Shown: positions 23,955-31,526 of the stretch, one piece after another
Numbering within the stretch: position 1 is the stretch's first letter
Layout: each line of letters starts with the position of its first letter
Assembly: GCA_025929465.1 (NCBI GenBank)
Contig: JAICMC010000006.1
Location: 1 to 37,568, forward strand
Length of the DNA stretch: 37,568 bases
Direction of reading: 5' to 3'
From: Nostocoides sp.
GTDB lineage: Bacteria > Actinomycetota > Actinomycetes > Actinomycetales > Dermatophilaceae
Program-made: the position numbers and the translations under genes
Notes under the pieces: model-generated
What the model saw: only the letters and a program-made list of their open reading frames with translations
Databases searched by the model: none
Told to the model about the DNA's origin: nothing

Positions 23955-24596
23955 TCAGGCCGAGGCGTTCCACGCGGCCAGCCGCCAGCCGTTGCCGCCC
24001 TCGACGACCTCCGCCCAGTGGCAGTTGGACATCCCGGCCAGACGCTGCCAGGCAACGTCCTGGGGCAGCTCGAGCAGCTCGGCGACGATCGCCCGGCCAG
24101 CGACGCCGTGCGTCGCGACGACGACGGTCTCCCCCGGGGCCATCGAGCCCACGAGGTCGTGCAGTGCCTCCCGAACCCGCTTGGCCACGTCGGAGATCGA
24201 CTCGCCGTCCACGCCCCGGGGGAAGTCCTCGCCACGGTCGTGCCGCGCACGCTCCTCGGGGAACCGGGCACGAACCTCCTCGTTGGTCAGGCCCTGCCAC
24301 TGCCCCGCGTGGATCTCACGCCACCGGGCGTCCAGGGAGAGGGGTATGCCGCAGGCCCGCGCGACGTCGGCACCGGTGGCTGCGGCCCGCACGAGGTCGG
24401 ACGCCACCACCCGTGCAGGGGCGAACCGGACCAGCGCGGCCGCTGCCGCCAGGGCCTGGGCATGGCCCTTGGCCGACAGTGCTGCGTCCAGCTGGCCCTG
24501 CCAGATCCCCTTGGCGTTGTGGTCGGTCTGGCCGTGCCGCAGCACGATGACCCGACGCAGCCGGTGGCTGGACTGCGCCGCGGAGACGGGGTTCAC
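23955..24596 (-). CDS. Histidine phosphatase family protein (phosphoglycerate mutase-like)
   Basis: A 213-residue cytoplasmic phosphatase. The catalytic RHG is at 20-22 (VIVLRHGQTDHN), followed by SDLVRAAATGADVA, the acidic region ARWREIHAGQWQGLTNEEV, and the second catalytic histidine in VVVATHGVAGRAI. In mycobacteria the equivalent gene beside rsfS and nadD encodes a glucosyl-3-phosphoglycerate phosphatase, so that activity is a reasonable but unproven guess. The GTG start overlaps the rsfS stop by four bases (GTGA). An octamer copy at 24344 forces Gly-Ile as GGC-ATA. Confidence 0.92.
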   Translation of the reverse strand: MNPVSAAQSSHRLRRVIVLRHGQTDHNAKGIWQGQLDAALSAKGHAQALAAAAALVRFAPARVVASDLVRAAATGADVARACGIPLSLDARWREIHAGQWQGLTNEEVRARFPEERARHDRGEDFPRGVDGESISDVAKRVREALHDLVGSMAPGETVVVATHGVAGRAIVAELLELPQDVAWQRLAGMSNCHWAEVVEGGNGWRLAAWNASA

Positions 24597-24970
24597 GCCT
24601 CCGCGCGCCGGCGCTGGATGCCCAGGTCGACGGCGGGACAGTCGCGCCAGAGCCGTTCGAGGTCGTAGAAGTGCCGTTCGTCCTCGTGCTGGACGTGGAC
24701 GACGATGTCGCCGAAGTCGATGAGCACCCACCGGCCTTCCCGTTCGCCCTCGCGGCGCAGGGGCTTGGACCCGACCGCCCGCAGCGCATCCTCGACGGCG
24801 TCGACGATGGCCCCGACCTGCCGCTCGTTGGAGGCCGAGGCGATGAGGAAGAGATCGGTAAGGGGCAGGTGGTCGCTCACGTCGATACCGGTGACCTCGA
24901 TGGCCTTCTTGTCATCGGCGGCCGTCGCCGCGATCCGGGCGAGCTCCAACGAACGTTCAGCGGCTGGCAC
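24593..24970 (-). CDS. rsfS: Ribosomal silencing factor RsfS
   Basis: Binds ribosomal protein L14 and blocks joining of ribosomal subunits when nutrients run short. The 125 residues have the family core [42 protein letters not shown], then [13 protein letters not shown] and [12 protein letters not shown] 24970 is preferred because GAGGAG lies four bases upstream; ATG 24985 is in frame but lacks a site. Either start overlaps the 3' end of nadD, the standard actinobacterial order nadD-rsfS-phosphatase. Confidence 0.96.
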   Translation of the reverse strand: MPAAERSLELARIAATAADDKKAIEVTGIDVSDHLPLTDLFLIASASNERQVGAIVDAVEDALRAVGSKPLRREGEREGRWVLIDFGDIVVHVQHEDERHFYDLERLWRDCPAVDLGIQRRRAEA

Positions 24971-25607
24971 TGGTCTCCTCGACATGGGGGTGATGGGAGT
25001 GGGTGCGCGGCTCGGCCGGGTCAGGGACGGGCCGCGCGTACAGGTCGTACTTGTTGATGTACTGGACGACTCCGTCGGGCACGAGATACCACACGGGTTC
25101 GTCGTCCTCGACTCGGGCCCGGCAGTCGGTCGAGCTGATCGACATGGCGGGCACCTCGAGCAGGGTCACCCGGTCCTCGGGGAGGCCCTTGTCGGTCAGC
25201 AGGTGACCGGGACGGGTGACGCCGATGAACAGGGCGAGCTCGAAGAGCTGCTCCGCGTCCTTCCAGGACAGGATCTCGGCCAGCGCGTCGGCGCCGGTGA
25301 TGAAGAACAGGTCCGCCTCGGGCCGCTCGGCCCGCAGGTCCCGCAGGGTGTCGATGGTGTAGGTCGGTCCATGCCGGTCGATGTCGACCCGGCTGACCGT
25401 GAAGCGGGGGTTGGACGCCGTGGCGATGACCGTCATGAGGTACCGGTGCTCGGCCGGGCTGACCGCCTCGTCGGCCTTCTGCCAGGGCTGGCCGGTCGGG
25501 ACGAAGACGACCTCGTCGAGACCGAACCGGGCCTGGACCTCGCTGGCGGCGACGAGGTGACCGTGGTGGATGGGGTCGAAGGTGCCACCCATGACCCCCA
25601 GGCGCAT
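24957..25607 (-). CDS. nadD: Nicotinate-nucleotide adenylyltransferase
   Basis: Converts nicotinate mononucleotide and ATP to deamido-NAD in NAD synthesis. The 216 residues contain [12 protein letters not shown] (8-19), the nucleotidyltransferase HxGH-type motif, [26 protein letters not shown] and the [11 protein letters not shown] segment (usually ISSTxIR; the Cys is a mild variant). The C-terminus is a His-rich tail ([10 protein letters not shown]). ATG 25607 follows two bases after the stop of the small membrane protein, so they are one operon. Confidence 0.97.
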   Translation of the reverse strand: MRLGVMGGTFDPIHHGHLVAASEVQARFGLDEVVFVPTGQPWQKADEAVSPAEHRYLMTVIATASNPRFTVSRVDIDRHGPTYTIDTLRDLRAERPEADLFFITGADALAEILSWKDAEQLFELALFIGVTRPGHLLTDKGLPEDRVTLLEVPAMSISSTDCRARVEDDEPVWYLVPDGVVQYINKYDLYARPVPDPAEPRTHSHHPHVEETSASR

Positions 25608-25609
25608 GG

Positions 25610-25807
25610 TCAGTGGTGGTCGTGCCGCTCGGACGGCCCGGGTCGCGAGCTCGCGCGGACCTTCTGGACCGTCCCGCGGAAAGACCAGAGCACCGCCAGC
25701 CCGGCTCCGAACAGCGCGAGGGCGATGATGCCGAAGACCACGGGAGGCATGGGCATCTCACGAAGCTTCTCGCCCTCGGAGACCAAACGCGCTAGCGATG
25801 TCGTCAT
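25610..25807 (-). CDS. Small single-span membrane protein upstream of nadD
   Basis: A 65-residue protein with an N-terminal [19 protein letters not shown], one membrane helix ([20 protein letters not shown], about 21-40) and a basic, His-ending tail (ERHDHH). Similar short membrane proteins are common just before nadD in actinobacteria; function unknown. ATG 25807 is supported by TAGGCT seven bases upstream, a leaderless arrangement. It leads the nadD-rsfS-phosphatase operon. Confidence 0.8.
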   Translation of the reverse strand: MTTSLARLVSEGEKLREMPMPPVVFGIIALALFGAGLAVLWSFRGTVQKVRASSRPGPSERHDHH

Positions 25808-25820
25808 GCCGGACAGCCTA

Positions 25821-26539
25821 CAAGCCGTACGGGCCGCACCGTCGTCGTCGACGGGGGTGGTCCCTTCGGCAGAGGCTGTCCACCACTTTTGTGCACAGGG
25901 ATGTGCACAACCCCCGAGGCGACCGGGGCGGCCTGTGGACGGGCCTGTGGGGATCCGGTGGACGAGGATCAGGTCCCCGGAACCCGTTGCGGGACGTCGC
26001 CGACACCCAGTAGACATCTCCTACGCACTCCGACGGGGAGTGGCCCGGGAGACCGGACCGCCGACCTGAGGAGAGCAGGCAGACCGGATAACGGGAGCGC
26101 CACCCACCTGGCCCGGCCACGTGGGACGCCGAGGGGTCGAACCCGAAGGCACCGCGGGCGACGACGCGGGGCGCCCCGAGACCCAGATGCCTGGGCTGCG
26201 GCCGATCCACTGGCTTGCCGGAGGAGAGGCACCCACCGTCGTCGTGGAAGCCCGGACCGTCCGCTCGCCGGGCGGCCGGCCAAGGCAGCCCGCCGGGAAG
26301 GACCAGGGCCCCCTGGGGTCCGGGACACCGCCCACCGTGGACGGCACCGGCTTGCGGGTCGGCGCCGACCGCAGTCGCGCCGGCTCTCGCAGCCGACGCA
26401 CCCCGTGAGCGCAGCGACCCCGGTCGCCAGCGACGCACCGCTGAGGCGGCCTCGGGTCGCCGAGGCACCGGTCGCGGCTTCGCCGCTGACCAGCAGGGCC
26501 CCCCGATCTCATACGTCGGGGGGCTCCTTGCGTTCGGCT
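25821..26539. other. Long structured non-coding region
   Basis: About 720 bases between divergent promoters. All frames here look random (Arg/Pro/Gly/Ala-rich). Contents: an inverted pair TTGTGCACA/TGTGCACAA (25889-25910), then at least six strong hairpins: 26167-26178, 26182-26195, 26303-26316, 26357-26370 (GGTCGGCGCCGACC), 26449-26466 and 26470-26491, ending with a 9-base-stem hairpin at 26498-26524 just before the glycosyltransferase promoter. It could encode a structured RNA on the plus strand. I compared it by eye with RNase P RNA, tmRNA, SRP RNA, 6C RNA and cobalamin riboswitches and found no match. Confidence 0.5.
25889..25910. repeat. Inverted pair of DnaA-box-like nonamers
   Basis: TTGTGCACA-GGGA-TGTGCACAA is a perfect 9-base inverted repeat. 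Each arm differs by one base from the DnaA box TTGTCCACA, and CCTGTGGAC follows nearby (about 25931). It might bind DnaA or another dimeric regulator upstream of the nadD operon. No origin features such as dnaA, dnaN or an AT-rich unwinding region are present. Confidence 0.55.
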
Positions 26540-26551
26540 TAGGCTCTGTCC

Positions 26552-27607
26552 ATGTCCGCCATCCCTCAGACACCGAGCCCTCGGGTGCCGGAGCTGAGCA
26601 TCGTCGTCCCGATGTACAACGAGGAAGCCGTCCTACCTCTCTTCGTAGACCGGCTCCGGCCGGTGCTCGACGGTCTGGGCGCGGCATACGAGGTGCTCGC
26701 CGTCGATGACGGCAGCGGCGACAGCACCCCGGCGATCCTGCAGCGTTACGGCCGGCAGTGGACCCAGCTGAGGGTGGTCCGGCTGCGCGCGAACGCCGGT
26801 CACCAGGCGGCCATCAGCGCGGGCCTGGCACGGGCCCGCGGCAGCTACGTCGTGACCCTCGACGCCGACCTGCAGGACCCACCGGAGGTCATCGCGCCGA
26901 TGCTGGACGCGGCACGGGACCAGCAGGTCGACGTCGTCTACGGGGTCCGGGAGGACCGTTCCCTCGACTCGGCCTTCAAGCGGCTGTCGGCCCGAGCGTT
27001 CTACTGGCTGATCCGCAAGCTCTCCGGCATGCACGCCCACACCGATGCTGGCGACTTCCGGCTCATGTCGCGAGCGACCGTCGATGCCGTCAACGTCCTG
27101 CCCGAGCACGGCCGGGTGCTCCGTTTCGTCGTTCCCGCCCTCGGCTTCCCCTCCACCAGGGTCGGCTACCGGCGCGAGGAGCGAGCCGCGGGCCGCTCCA
27201 AGTACCCGCTGAGCAAGATGGTCCGCCTCTCGCTCGACAGCGTGACCGGCTTCTCGATCGCCCCGCTGCGCGTCGCCACCTGGCTCGGGGTCCTGGGCGG
27301 GGTCGCGGCCCTGGCCGTCCTCGTGTTCGCCCTGGTCGCCCGGGCCTTCGGGCAGGTCGCACCTGGCTGGACCTCGACCGTCGTCGCGGTGGCCGCCATG
27401 GGCGCGGTGCAGCTGCTCTGCCTGGGCATCCTCGGGGAGTACGTCGGACGGACCTACTCCGCACTCCAGGCCCGGCCGGCCTACTTCGTCGCCTACGACT
27501 CCCTCGAGGGCTCGCTGCCCGGCAGCGGCAGCGGGCTCGCCTCCGCTGCGAGCGAGGTCACCCGCGACGGGCACGCACGAGCAGCGAGACACCCCGAAGG
27601 CGCTTGA
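26552..27607 (+). CDS. GT2-family glycosyltransferase (dolichol-phosphate mannosyltransferase-like, membrane-anchored)
   Basis: A 351-residue enzyme that would transfer a sugar from a nucleotide donor to a polyprenyl phosphate. The GT-A catalytic domain (about 14-235) has LSIVVPMYNEEAVLP, VDDGSGDST, the metal-binding DxD-type TLDADLQDPPE (about 105-115) and the ALGFPSTRVGYRREERAAGRSKYP motif. Two C-terminal helices (about 248-275 and 283-300) match the DPM1/ArnC/GtrB topology. TAGGCT lies six bases before ATG 26552, so the mRNA is leaderless. Its 3' end overlaps the convergent methyltransferase by 50 bases. Confidence 0.92.
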   Translation: MSAIPQTPSPRVPELSIVVPMYNEEAVLPLFVDRLRPVLDGLGAAYEVLAVDDGSGDSTPAILQRYGRQWTQLRVVRLRANAGHQAAISAGLARARGSYVVTLDADLQDPPEVIAPMLDAARDQQVDVVYGVREDRSLDSAFKRLSARAFYWLIRKLSGMHAHTDAGDFRLMSRATVDAVNVLPEHGRVLRFVVPALGFPSTRVGYRREERAAGRSKYPLSKMVRLSLDSVTGFSIAPLRVATWLGVLGGVAALAVLVFALVARAFGQVAPGWTSTVVAVAAMGAVQLLCLGILGEYVGRTYSALQARPAYFVAYDSLEGSLPGSGSGLASAASEVTRDGHARAARHPEGA

Positions 27608-28250
27608 CCGGCAGGAACCGCTCGAGGATGATCACGGTCCGCAGACCCGCGTTGAGGACCGGGTGGACGTCCTCCAGGTCGCTTCCGGAGCTGGTCCGTC
27701 GCCGCAGGGCCACCACCGGGCGGAGCAGGACGTTCCAGGAGTCCATCGACTGCACGGTGAACCCGCCGCGCTCGAGCACACCGGTGAGGGTCGGACGGGT
27801 GTAGCGCCGCACGTGGTCGACCGCGACGTCGTGCTCGGACCAGAGACTGGGGTCCGCCGGCACGGCGACGAGGAAGGTGCCGCCGGGCCGCAGGACCCGA
27901 TGGACCTCACGCACCGCCTCGTCGTGGTCGAGGATGTGCTCCAGCACGTCGAACGCGACGACGAGGTCGAGTGCACCCTCCTCGACGGGGAGCCGGGTCG
28001 CGTCGGCGCGCAGCACGGGCAGCCCGCGCTCGCCGGCCACCTGCGCACCCTCGACGCCGTACTCGAGGGCGGCGGCCTGCCAGCCGTGACGGGCCAGGAC
28101 CCGGGTGTTCCCACCGCCCGCCGCGCCGATGTCCAGGGCCCGGCCGGGCGGCATACCGGCGACCGCCCGAGCAAGGAGGTGGCGACGCTCCCGATACCAC
28201 CAGTGGGCGTCCTCCAGGGCGGCCAGCTTGCGGACCTCGGTGCCTTCCAC
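27558..28250 (-). CDS. Class I SAM-dependent methyltransferase
   Basis: A 230-residue methyltransferase. The N-terminal LEDAHWWYRERRHLLARAV is typical of a group often linked to glycan genes. The SAM-binding motif is ALDIGAAGGGNTRVLA (about 38-53), with the acidic LEYG and motif IV LDLVVAFDVLEHILDHDE. The substrate is unknown; convergence with a glycosyltransferase, with a 50-base tail overlap, suggests glycan or lipid-linked sugar modification. GTG 28250 has TAGGAT exactly six bases upstream, one of the clearest leaderless starts in the window. A CGGCATAC copy lies at 28149. Confidence 0.9.
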   Translation of the reverse strand: MEGTEVRKLAALEDAHWWYRERRHLLARAVAGMPPGRALDIGAAGGGNTRVLARHGWQAAALEYGVEGAQVAGERGLPVLRADATRLPVEEGALDLVVAFDVLEHILDHDEAVREVHRVLRPGGTFLVAVPADPSLWSEHDVAVDHVRRYTRPTLTGVLERGGFTVQSMDSWNVLLRPVVALRRRTSSGSDLEDVHPVLNAGLRTVIILERFLPVKRLRGVSLLVRARRG

Positions 28251-28285
28251 GCCCGAATCCTATGCGTCGCCGGGGACGCGGGCGG

Positions 28286-29578
28286 TCACCCGCGGATCTG
28301 GCCGTCGCCCTCGACGACCCACTTGGTCGTCGTGAGCTCCGGCAGCGCCATCGGACCGCGGGCGTGCAGCTTCTGGGTCGAGATCCCGATCTCGGCGCCG
28401 AAGCCGAACTCGCCACCGTCGGTGAACCGGGTCGAGGCGTTGACCATGACGACCGCGGCGTCGACCTCGCTCGTCCACCGTCGTGCGGCCGCCCGGTCCT
28501 CGGTGACGATCGCCTCGGTGTGGCCGGTCCCGTGGGCCCGGACGTGCTCGAGCGCGGCGTCGAGGTCGTCGACGACGGCGACGCTCATCGCCAGCGCGTG
28601 CCACTCGGTGTCGAAGTCCGTGTCGGTAGCCTCGGTCGTCGCGACCCCGGCGTCCTGCGCGTATGCGGCGGTCCTGGCGTCGGTGTGCAGCTCCACCCCC
28701 CCGCTGGCCAGCGCGGCCAGCGCCTTGGGCACGAAGTCGGCGGCCACGTCGCGGTGGACGAGCAGGGTCTCGGCGGCGTTGCAGACGCTGGGCCGCTGGG
28801 TCTTGGCGTTGACCGCGATGGCGAGGGCCTTGCCGAGGTCGGCGGCAGCATCGACGTAGACGTGGCAGATGCCGATCCCCGTCTCGATCACCGGGACCGT
28901 GGAGTTGAGGACGACCGAGGAGATCAGCTCGGCACCACCGCGCGGGATGAGCAGGTCGACCAGGCCGCGGGCCGTCATGAGCGCCCGCACCGCGTCGTGG
29001 CCCCCGCCGTCGAGGAGGGTGACCGCATCGGCCGGCAGCCCGTGCCCGTCGAGCGCGGCACGCAGGACGTCGACGAGCGCCCGGTTGGTCGAGGCGGCGG
29101 CGGACCCGCCGCGCAGGATGACCGCGTTGCCGGACTTCAGGCCGAGCCCGGCCGCGTCGACGGTGACGTTGGGCCGCGCCTCGTAGATCATCCCGACGAC
29201 GCCCATCGGCACCCGGACCTGGCGGATCTGCAGTCCGTTGGCCAGCGTCGAGCCGCGGACGATCTCACCGACCGGGTCGGGTAGGGCCGCGATGTCGCGC
29301 AGGGCATCCGCCACGGCGCACACCCGGTCGGCGTCGAGGGTCAGCCGGTCCAGCAGACCCTGGGCCATCCCACCGTCCCGGCCACGAGCCAGGTCCTCGG
29401 CGTTGGCTGCGACGATGCGCTCGGTCGCCTCGTCCAACGCGCCCGCGAGCGCGCGCAGGGCGGCGTCCTTCTCGGCGCGCGGCAGCAGGGCCAGGGTGCG
29501 GGAGGCCACCCGGGCACGACCGGCGAGGTCGGTCACCTGGGTGCGGGCAGCGTCGCTGATCGAGTCCGTGGACGGCAT
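28286..29578 (-). CDS. proA: Gamma-glutamyl phosphate reductase
   Basis: Second step of proline synthesis: NADPH reduction of glutamyl-5-phosphate to the semialdehyde. The 430 residues match the family. Key segments are [36 protein letters not shown], the catalytic cysteine in [14 protein letters not shown] (about 263), and the C-terminal [32 protein letters not shown] 29578 is embedded in a CGGCATAC copy and in a 23-base hairpin, with TACCCT six bases upstream. The frame is open further up but those residues are low-complexity. proA is separated from proB, 5 kb away. Confidence 0.97.
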   Translation of the reverse strand: MPSTDSISDAARTQVTDLAGRARVASRTLALLPRAEKDAALRALAGALDEATERIVAANAEDLARGRDGGMAQGLLDRLTLDADRVCAVADALRDIAALPDPVGEIVRGSTLANGLQIRQVRVPMGVVGMIYEARPNVTVDAAGLGLKSGNAVILRGGSAAASTNRALVDVLRAALDGHGLPADAVTLLDGGGHDAVRALMTARGLVDLLIPRGGAELISSVVLNSTVPVIETGIGICHVYVDAAADLGKALAIAVNAKTQRPSVCNAAETLLVHRDVAADFVPKALAALASGGVELHTDARTAAYAQDAGVATTEATDTDFDTEWHALAMSVAVVDDLDAALEHVRAHGTGHTEAIVTEDRAAARRWTSEVDAAVVMVNASTRFTDGGEFGFGAEIGISTQKLHARGPMALPELTTTKWVVEGDGQIRG

Positions 29579-29595
29579 ACCGAAAGGGTATGCCG
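29573..29595. repeat. Inverted CGGCATAC pair over the proA start codon
   Basis: CGGCATACC-GAAAG-GGTATGCCG: perfect 9-base arms with a 5-base spacer. It spans the proA start codon and overlaps its -10 hexamer (29585-29590), so it could act as an operator or, at the mRNA 5' end, affect initiation. It is not in a terminator position, since it lies between divergent genes. Confidence 0.75.
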
Positions 29596-29690
29596 GGTAC
29601 TCGGCCTCCTGGGACGCAGCGTGGGCCGACCGGCTGGCGGGCCGGGGTCTGGGCCCCCGGGGTCTGGACCCCCGGTGCGAGGATGGGCCG

Positions 29691-30545
29691 GTGACCACGA
29701 TCCTGTCGATCCAGAGCCATGTCGCCTACGGGCACGTGGGCAACGCCGCCGCTGTCTTCCCGCTCCAGCGGCTCGGGGTCGAGGTGTGGGCCGTGCCGAC
29801 CGTGAACTTCAGCAACCACACCGGCTACGGCACCTGGCGTGGCCCGCTCGTCCCGGCCGACGTCGTGGCGGAGGTGATCACCGGTGTCGAGGAGCGCGGA
29901 GCCTTCACCGAGGTCGACGCGGTGCTGTCCGGGTACCAGGGCGGCCCGGACATCGGCGGCGTCATCCTCGATGCTGTGGCAGCGGTCAAGGTCGCCAACC
30001 CGGCGGCGATCTATGCCTGCGACCCGGTCATGGGCAACGCGAGGAGCGGCTGCTTCGTCGCTCCCGAGATCCCCGTCCTGCTCCGCGAGCGGGTCGTGCC
30101 ACGGGCCGACCTGATCACCCCCAACCAGTTCGAGCTCGGCTTCCTCACCGGCACCGAGCCACGCTCGGTCGCCGAGACGATGGTGGCGGTGGCCGCGGTC
30201 CGCGCCATGGGGCCGGAGATGGTGCTCGTCACCTCGGTCGAGCGGCCGGACGCCCCGGCCGACACGATCGAGATGATGGCATGCACGCCGGACGGCGCCT
30301 GGCTGGTGCAGACCCCGCGCCTGCCGCTCAAGGCCAACGGCTCCGGCGACGTGACGGCCGCTCTGTTCACCGCGCACCTGCTCCGGACGAACGACCCGGC
30401 CCTGGCCCTGGGCCGGACCGCGAGCAGCGTCTTCGACCTGCTGGCGAACACCCTGGCCTCCGGTCGCCGCGAGCTGCAGCTCGTCCAGAGCCAGGACGCC
30501 ATCGCCAGCCCCCGGATGCAGTTCGACGTCACCCGCCTCGACTGA
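29691..30545 (+). CDS. pdxY: Pyridoxal kinase PdxY
   Basis: Phosphorylates pyridoxal with ATP in vitamin B6 salvage. The 284 residues follow Pdx[47 protein letters not shown] at the N-terminus, [18 protein letters not shown], and the ribokinase-fold anion hole [14 protein letters not shown] with catalytic Asp near 222. GTG 29691 is preferred because the family N-terminus starts there and GAGGAT lies six bases upstream. It is divergent from proA; the 110-base gap holds both promoters and the inverted octamer pair. Confidence 0.95.
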   Translation: MTTILSIQSHVAYGHVGNAAAVFPLQRLGVEVWAVPTVNFSNHTGYGTWRGPLVPADVVAEVITGVEERGAFTEVDAVLSGYQGGPDIGGVILDAVAAVKVANPAAIYACDPVMGNARSGCFVAPEIPVLLRERVVPRADLITPNQFELGFLTGTEPRSVAETMVAVAAVRAMGPEMVLVTSVERPDAPADTIEMMACTPDGAWLVQTPRLPLKANGSGDVTAALFTAHLLRTNDPALALGRTASSVFDLLANTLASGRRELQLVQSQDAIASPRMQFDVTRLD

Positions 30546-30554
30546 CCCGTGGGG

Positions 30555-31526
30555 TCAGCGCTGGGACTGGTAGATCCGCCGCACGACGTCCTCGATGTCG
30601 GGCTCCTCGATGGTCAGGTCGCGGATCTCCGCCCGACGGCCGACCTCGGCGAGCACCGAGCCGGCCGTCGTCGCCTCGGCGTCGAACGCCAGCCGCTGCC
30701 GTATGCCGTTCCCCTCGCTGCCGAGGTGCCGCGTCCGTGGGACGTCGGTGAGGTCGGCGACGGGCTCGGCCAGGTCGACCGTGAGCACGCGCTCGGCGCC
30801 GACCGTCCGGGCCAGCCCGTCCAGCGAACCCTGGTAGGCGAGCCGGCCGTGGTCGACGACGAGCACCCGGTCGCACAGCCGCTCGATGTCGCCCATGTCG
30901 TGGGTGGTGAGGAGCAGCGTCGTGCCGTGCACCCGGCGCTCGGCGAGCAGGAAGTCGCGGAGCCGCTGCTTGGACAGGACGTCCAGGCCGATCGTCGGCT
31001 CGTCGAGGATGACCAGCCGGGGGGTGTGCAGCAGGGCGGCGGCCACCTCGGCCCGCATCCGCTGGCCGAGCGACAGCTGGCGACCCGGGGTGTCCAGGTA
31101 GTCCGCCATCTCCAGGTGCTCGACCAGCTCGGCTTCTCGTTCGCGGGCACGTGCCCGCGCGAGCCGGTGGATCGCGGCCAGGATCGAGAACGACTCGCGC
31201 ACCGGCAGGTCCCACCACAGCTGCGAGCGCTGCCCGAAGACGACGCCGACCTCGTGGGCCAGCTGCCGTCGCTGGCGCAGTGGGTCCAGCCCGCAGGTCC
31301 GCACCTCTCCGGCGGTCGGCACCAGGATGCCGACGAGCATCTTGATCGTCGTGGACTTCCCGGCGCCGTTGGCCCCGATGTAGCCGACCGACTCCCCCGC
31401 CGAGATGGTGACGGTCAGCTCGTCGACGGCGCGCACGACGGTCCTGTCCCGCAGCAACCGTCCGCTGCGCGTGCGACGGACGAAGTCGCGGGTCAGCCCC
31501 CGGGTGGCGATGACCGCCTCGTTCAT
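30555..31526 (-). CDS. ABC-2 type exporter ATP-binding protein
   Basis: A 323-residue ATPase for the two permeases that precede it. Walker A is GANGAGKST (about 51-59), the Q-loop is VVFGQRSQLWWDLP, the signature LSLGQRMRAE replaces LSGGQ, Walker B is LVILDEPTIGLD and the H-loop is THDMGD. The Q-loop FGQRSQLWWDLP and variant signature are typical of the group paired with DUF990-type permeases. About 80 C-terminal residues form an accessory domain. ATG overlaps the permease stop by four bases and has GGGAGG upstream. An octamer copy at 30701 forces an ATA codon. Confidence 0.93.
   Translation of the reverse strand: MNEAVIATRGLTRDFVRRTRSGRLLRDRTVVRAVDELTVTISAGESVGYIGANGAGKSTTIKMLVGILVPTAGEVRTCGLDPLRQRRQLAHEVGVVFGQRSQLWWDLPVRESFSILAAIHRLARARAREREAELVEHLEMADYLDTPGRQLSLGQRMRAEVAAALLHTPRLVILDEPTIGLDVLSKQRLRDFLLAERRVHGTTLLLTTHDMGDIERLCDRVLVVDHGRLAYQGSLDGLARTVGAERVLTVDLAEPVADLTDVPRTRHLGSEGNGIRQRLAFDAEATTAGSVLAEVGRRAEIRDLTIEEPDIEDVVRRIYQSQR

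Noticed and set aside
25889-25940. Replication origin
   Set aside because: Only two or three DnaA-like nonamers, no AT-rich unwinding element, and no dnaA, dnaN or gyrase genes nearby.
25821-26539. RNase P RNA, tmRNA, SRP RNA, 6C RNA or cobalamin riboswitch in the gap
   Set aside because: I looked for their conserved cores, such as GAGGAAAGTCC for RNase P and the B12 box, on both strands and did not find them.
25818-26687. 289-codon minus-strand open frame across the non-coding gap
   Set aside because: Composition is random-like (Arg, Pro, Gly, Ser), there is no ribosome binding site or homology, and it runs antisense into the glycosyltransferase. One short segment (YWVSATSRNGF) looked protein-like but the context did not.
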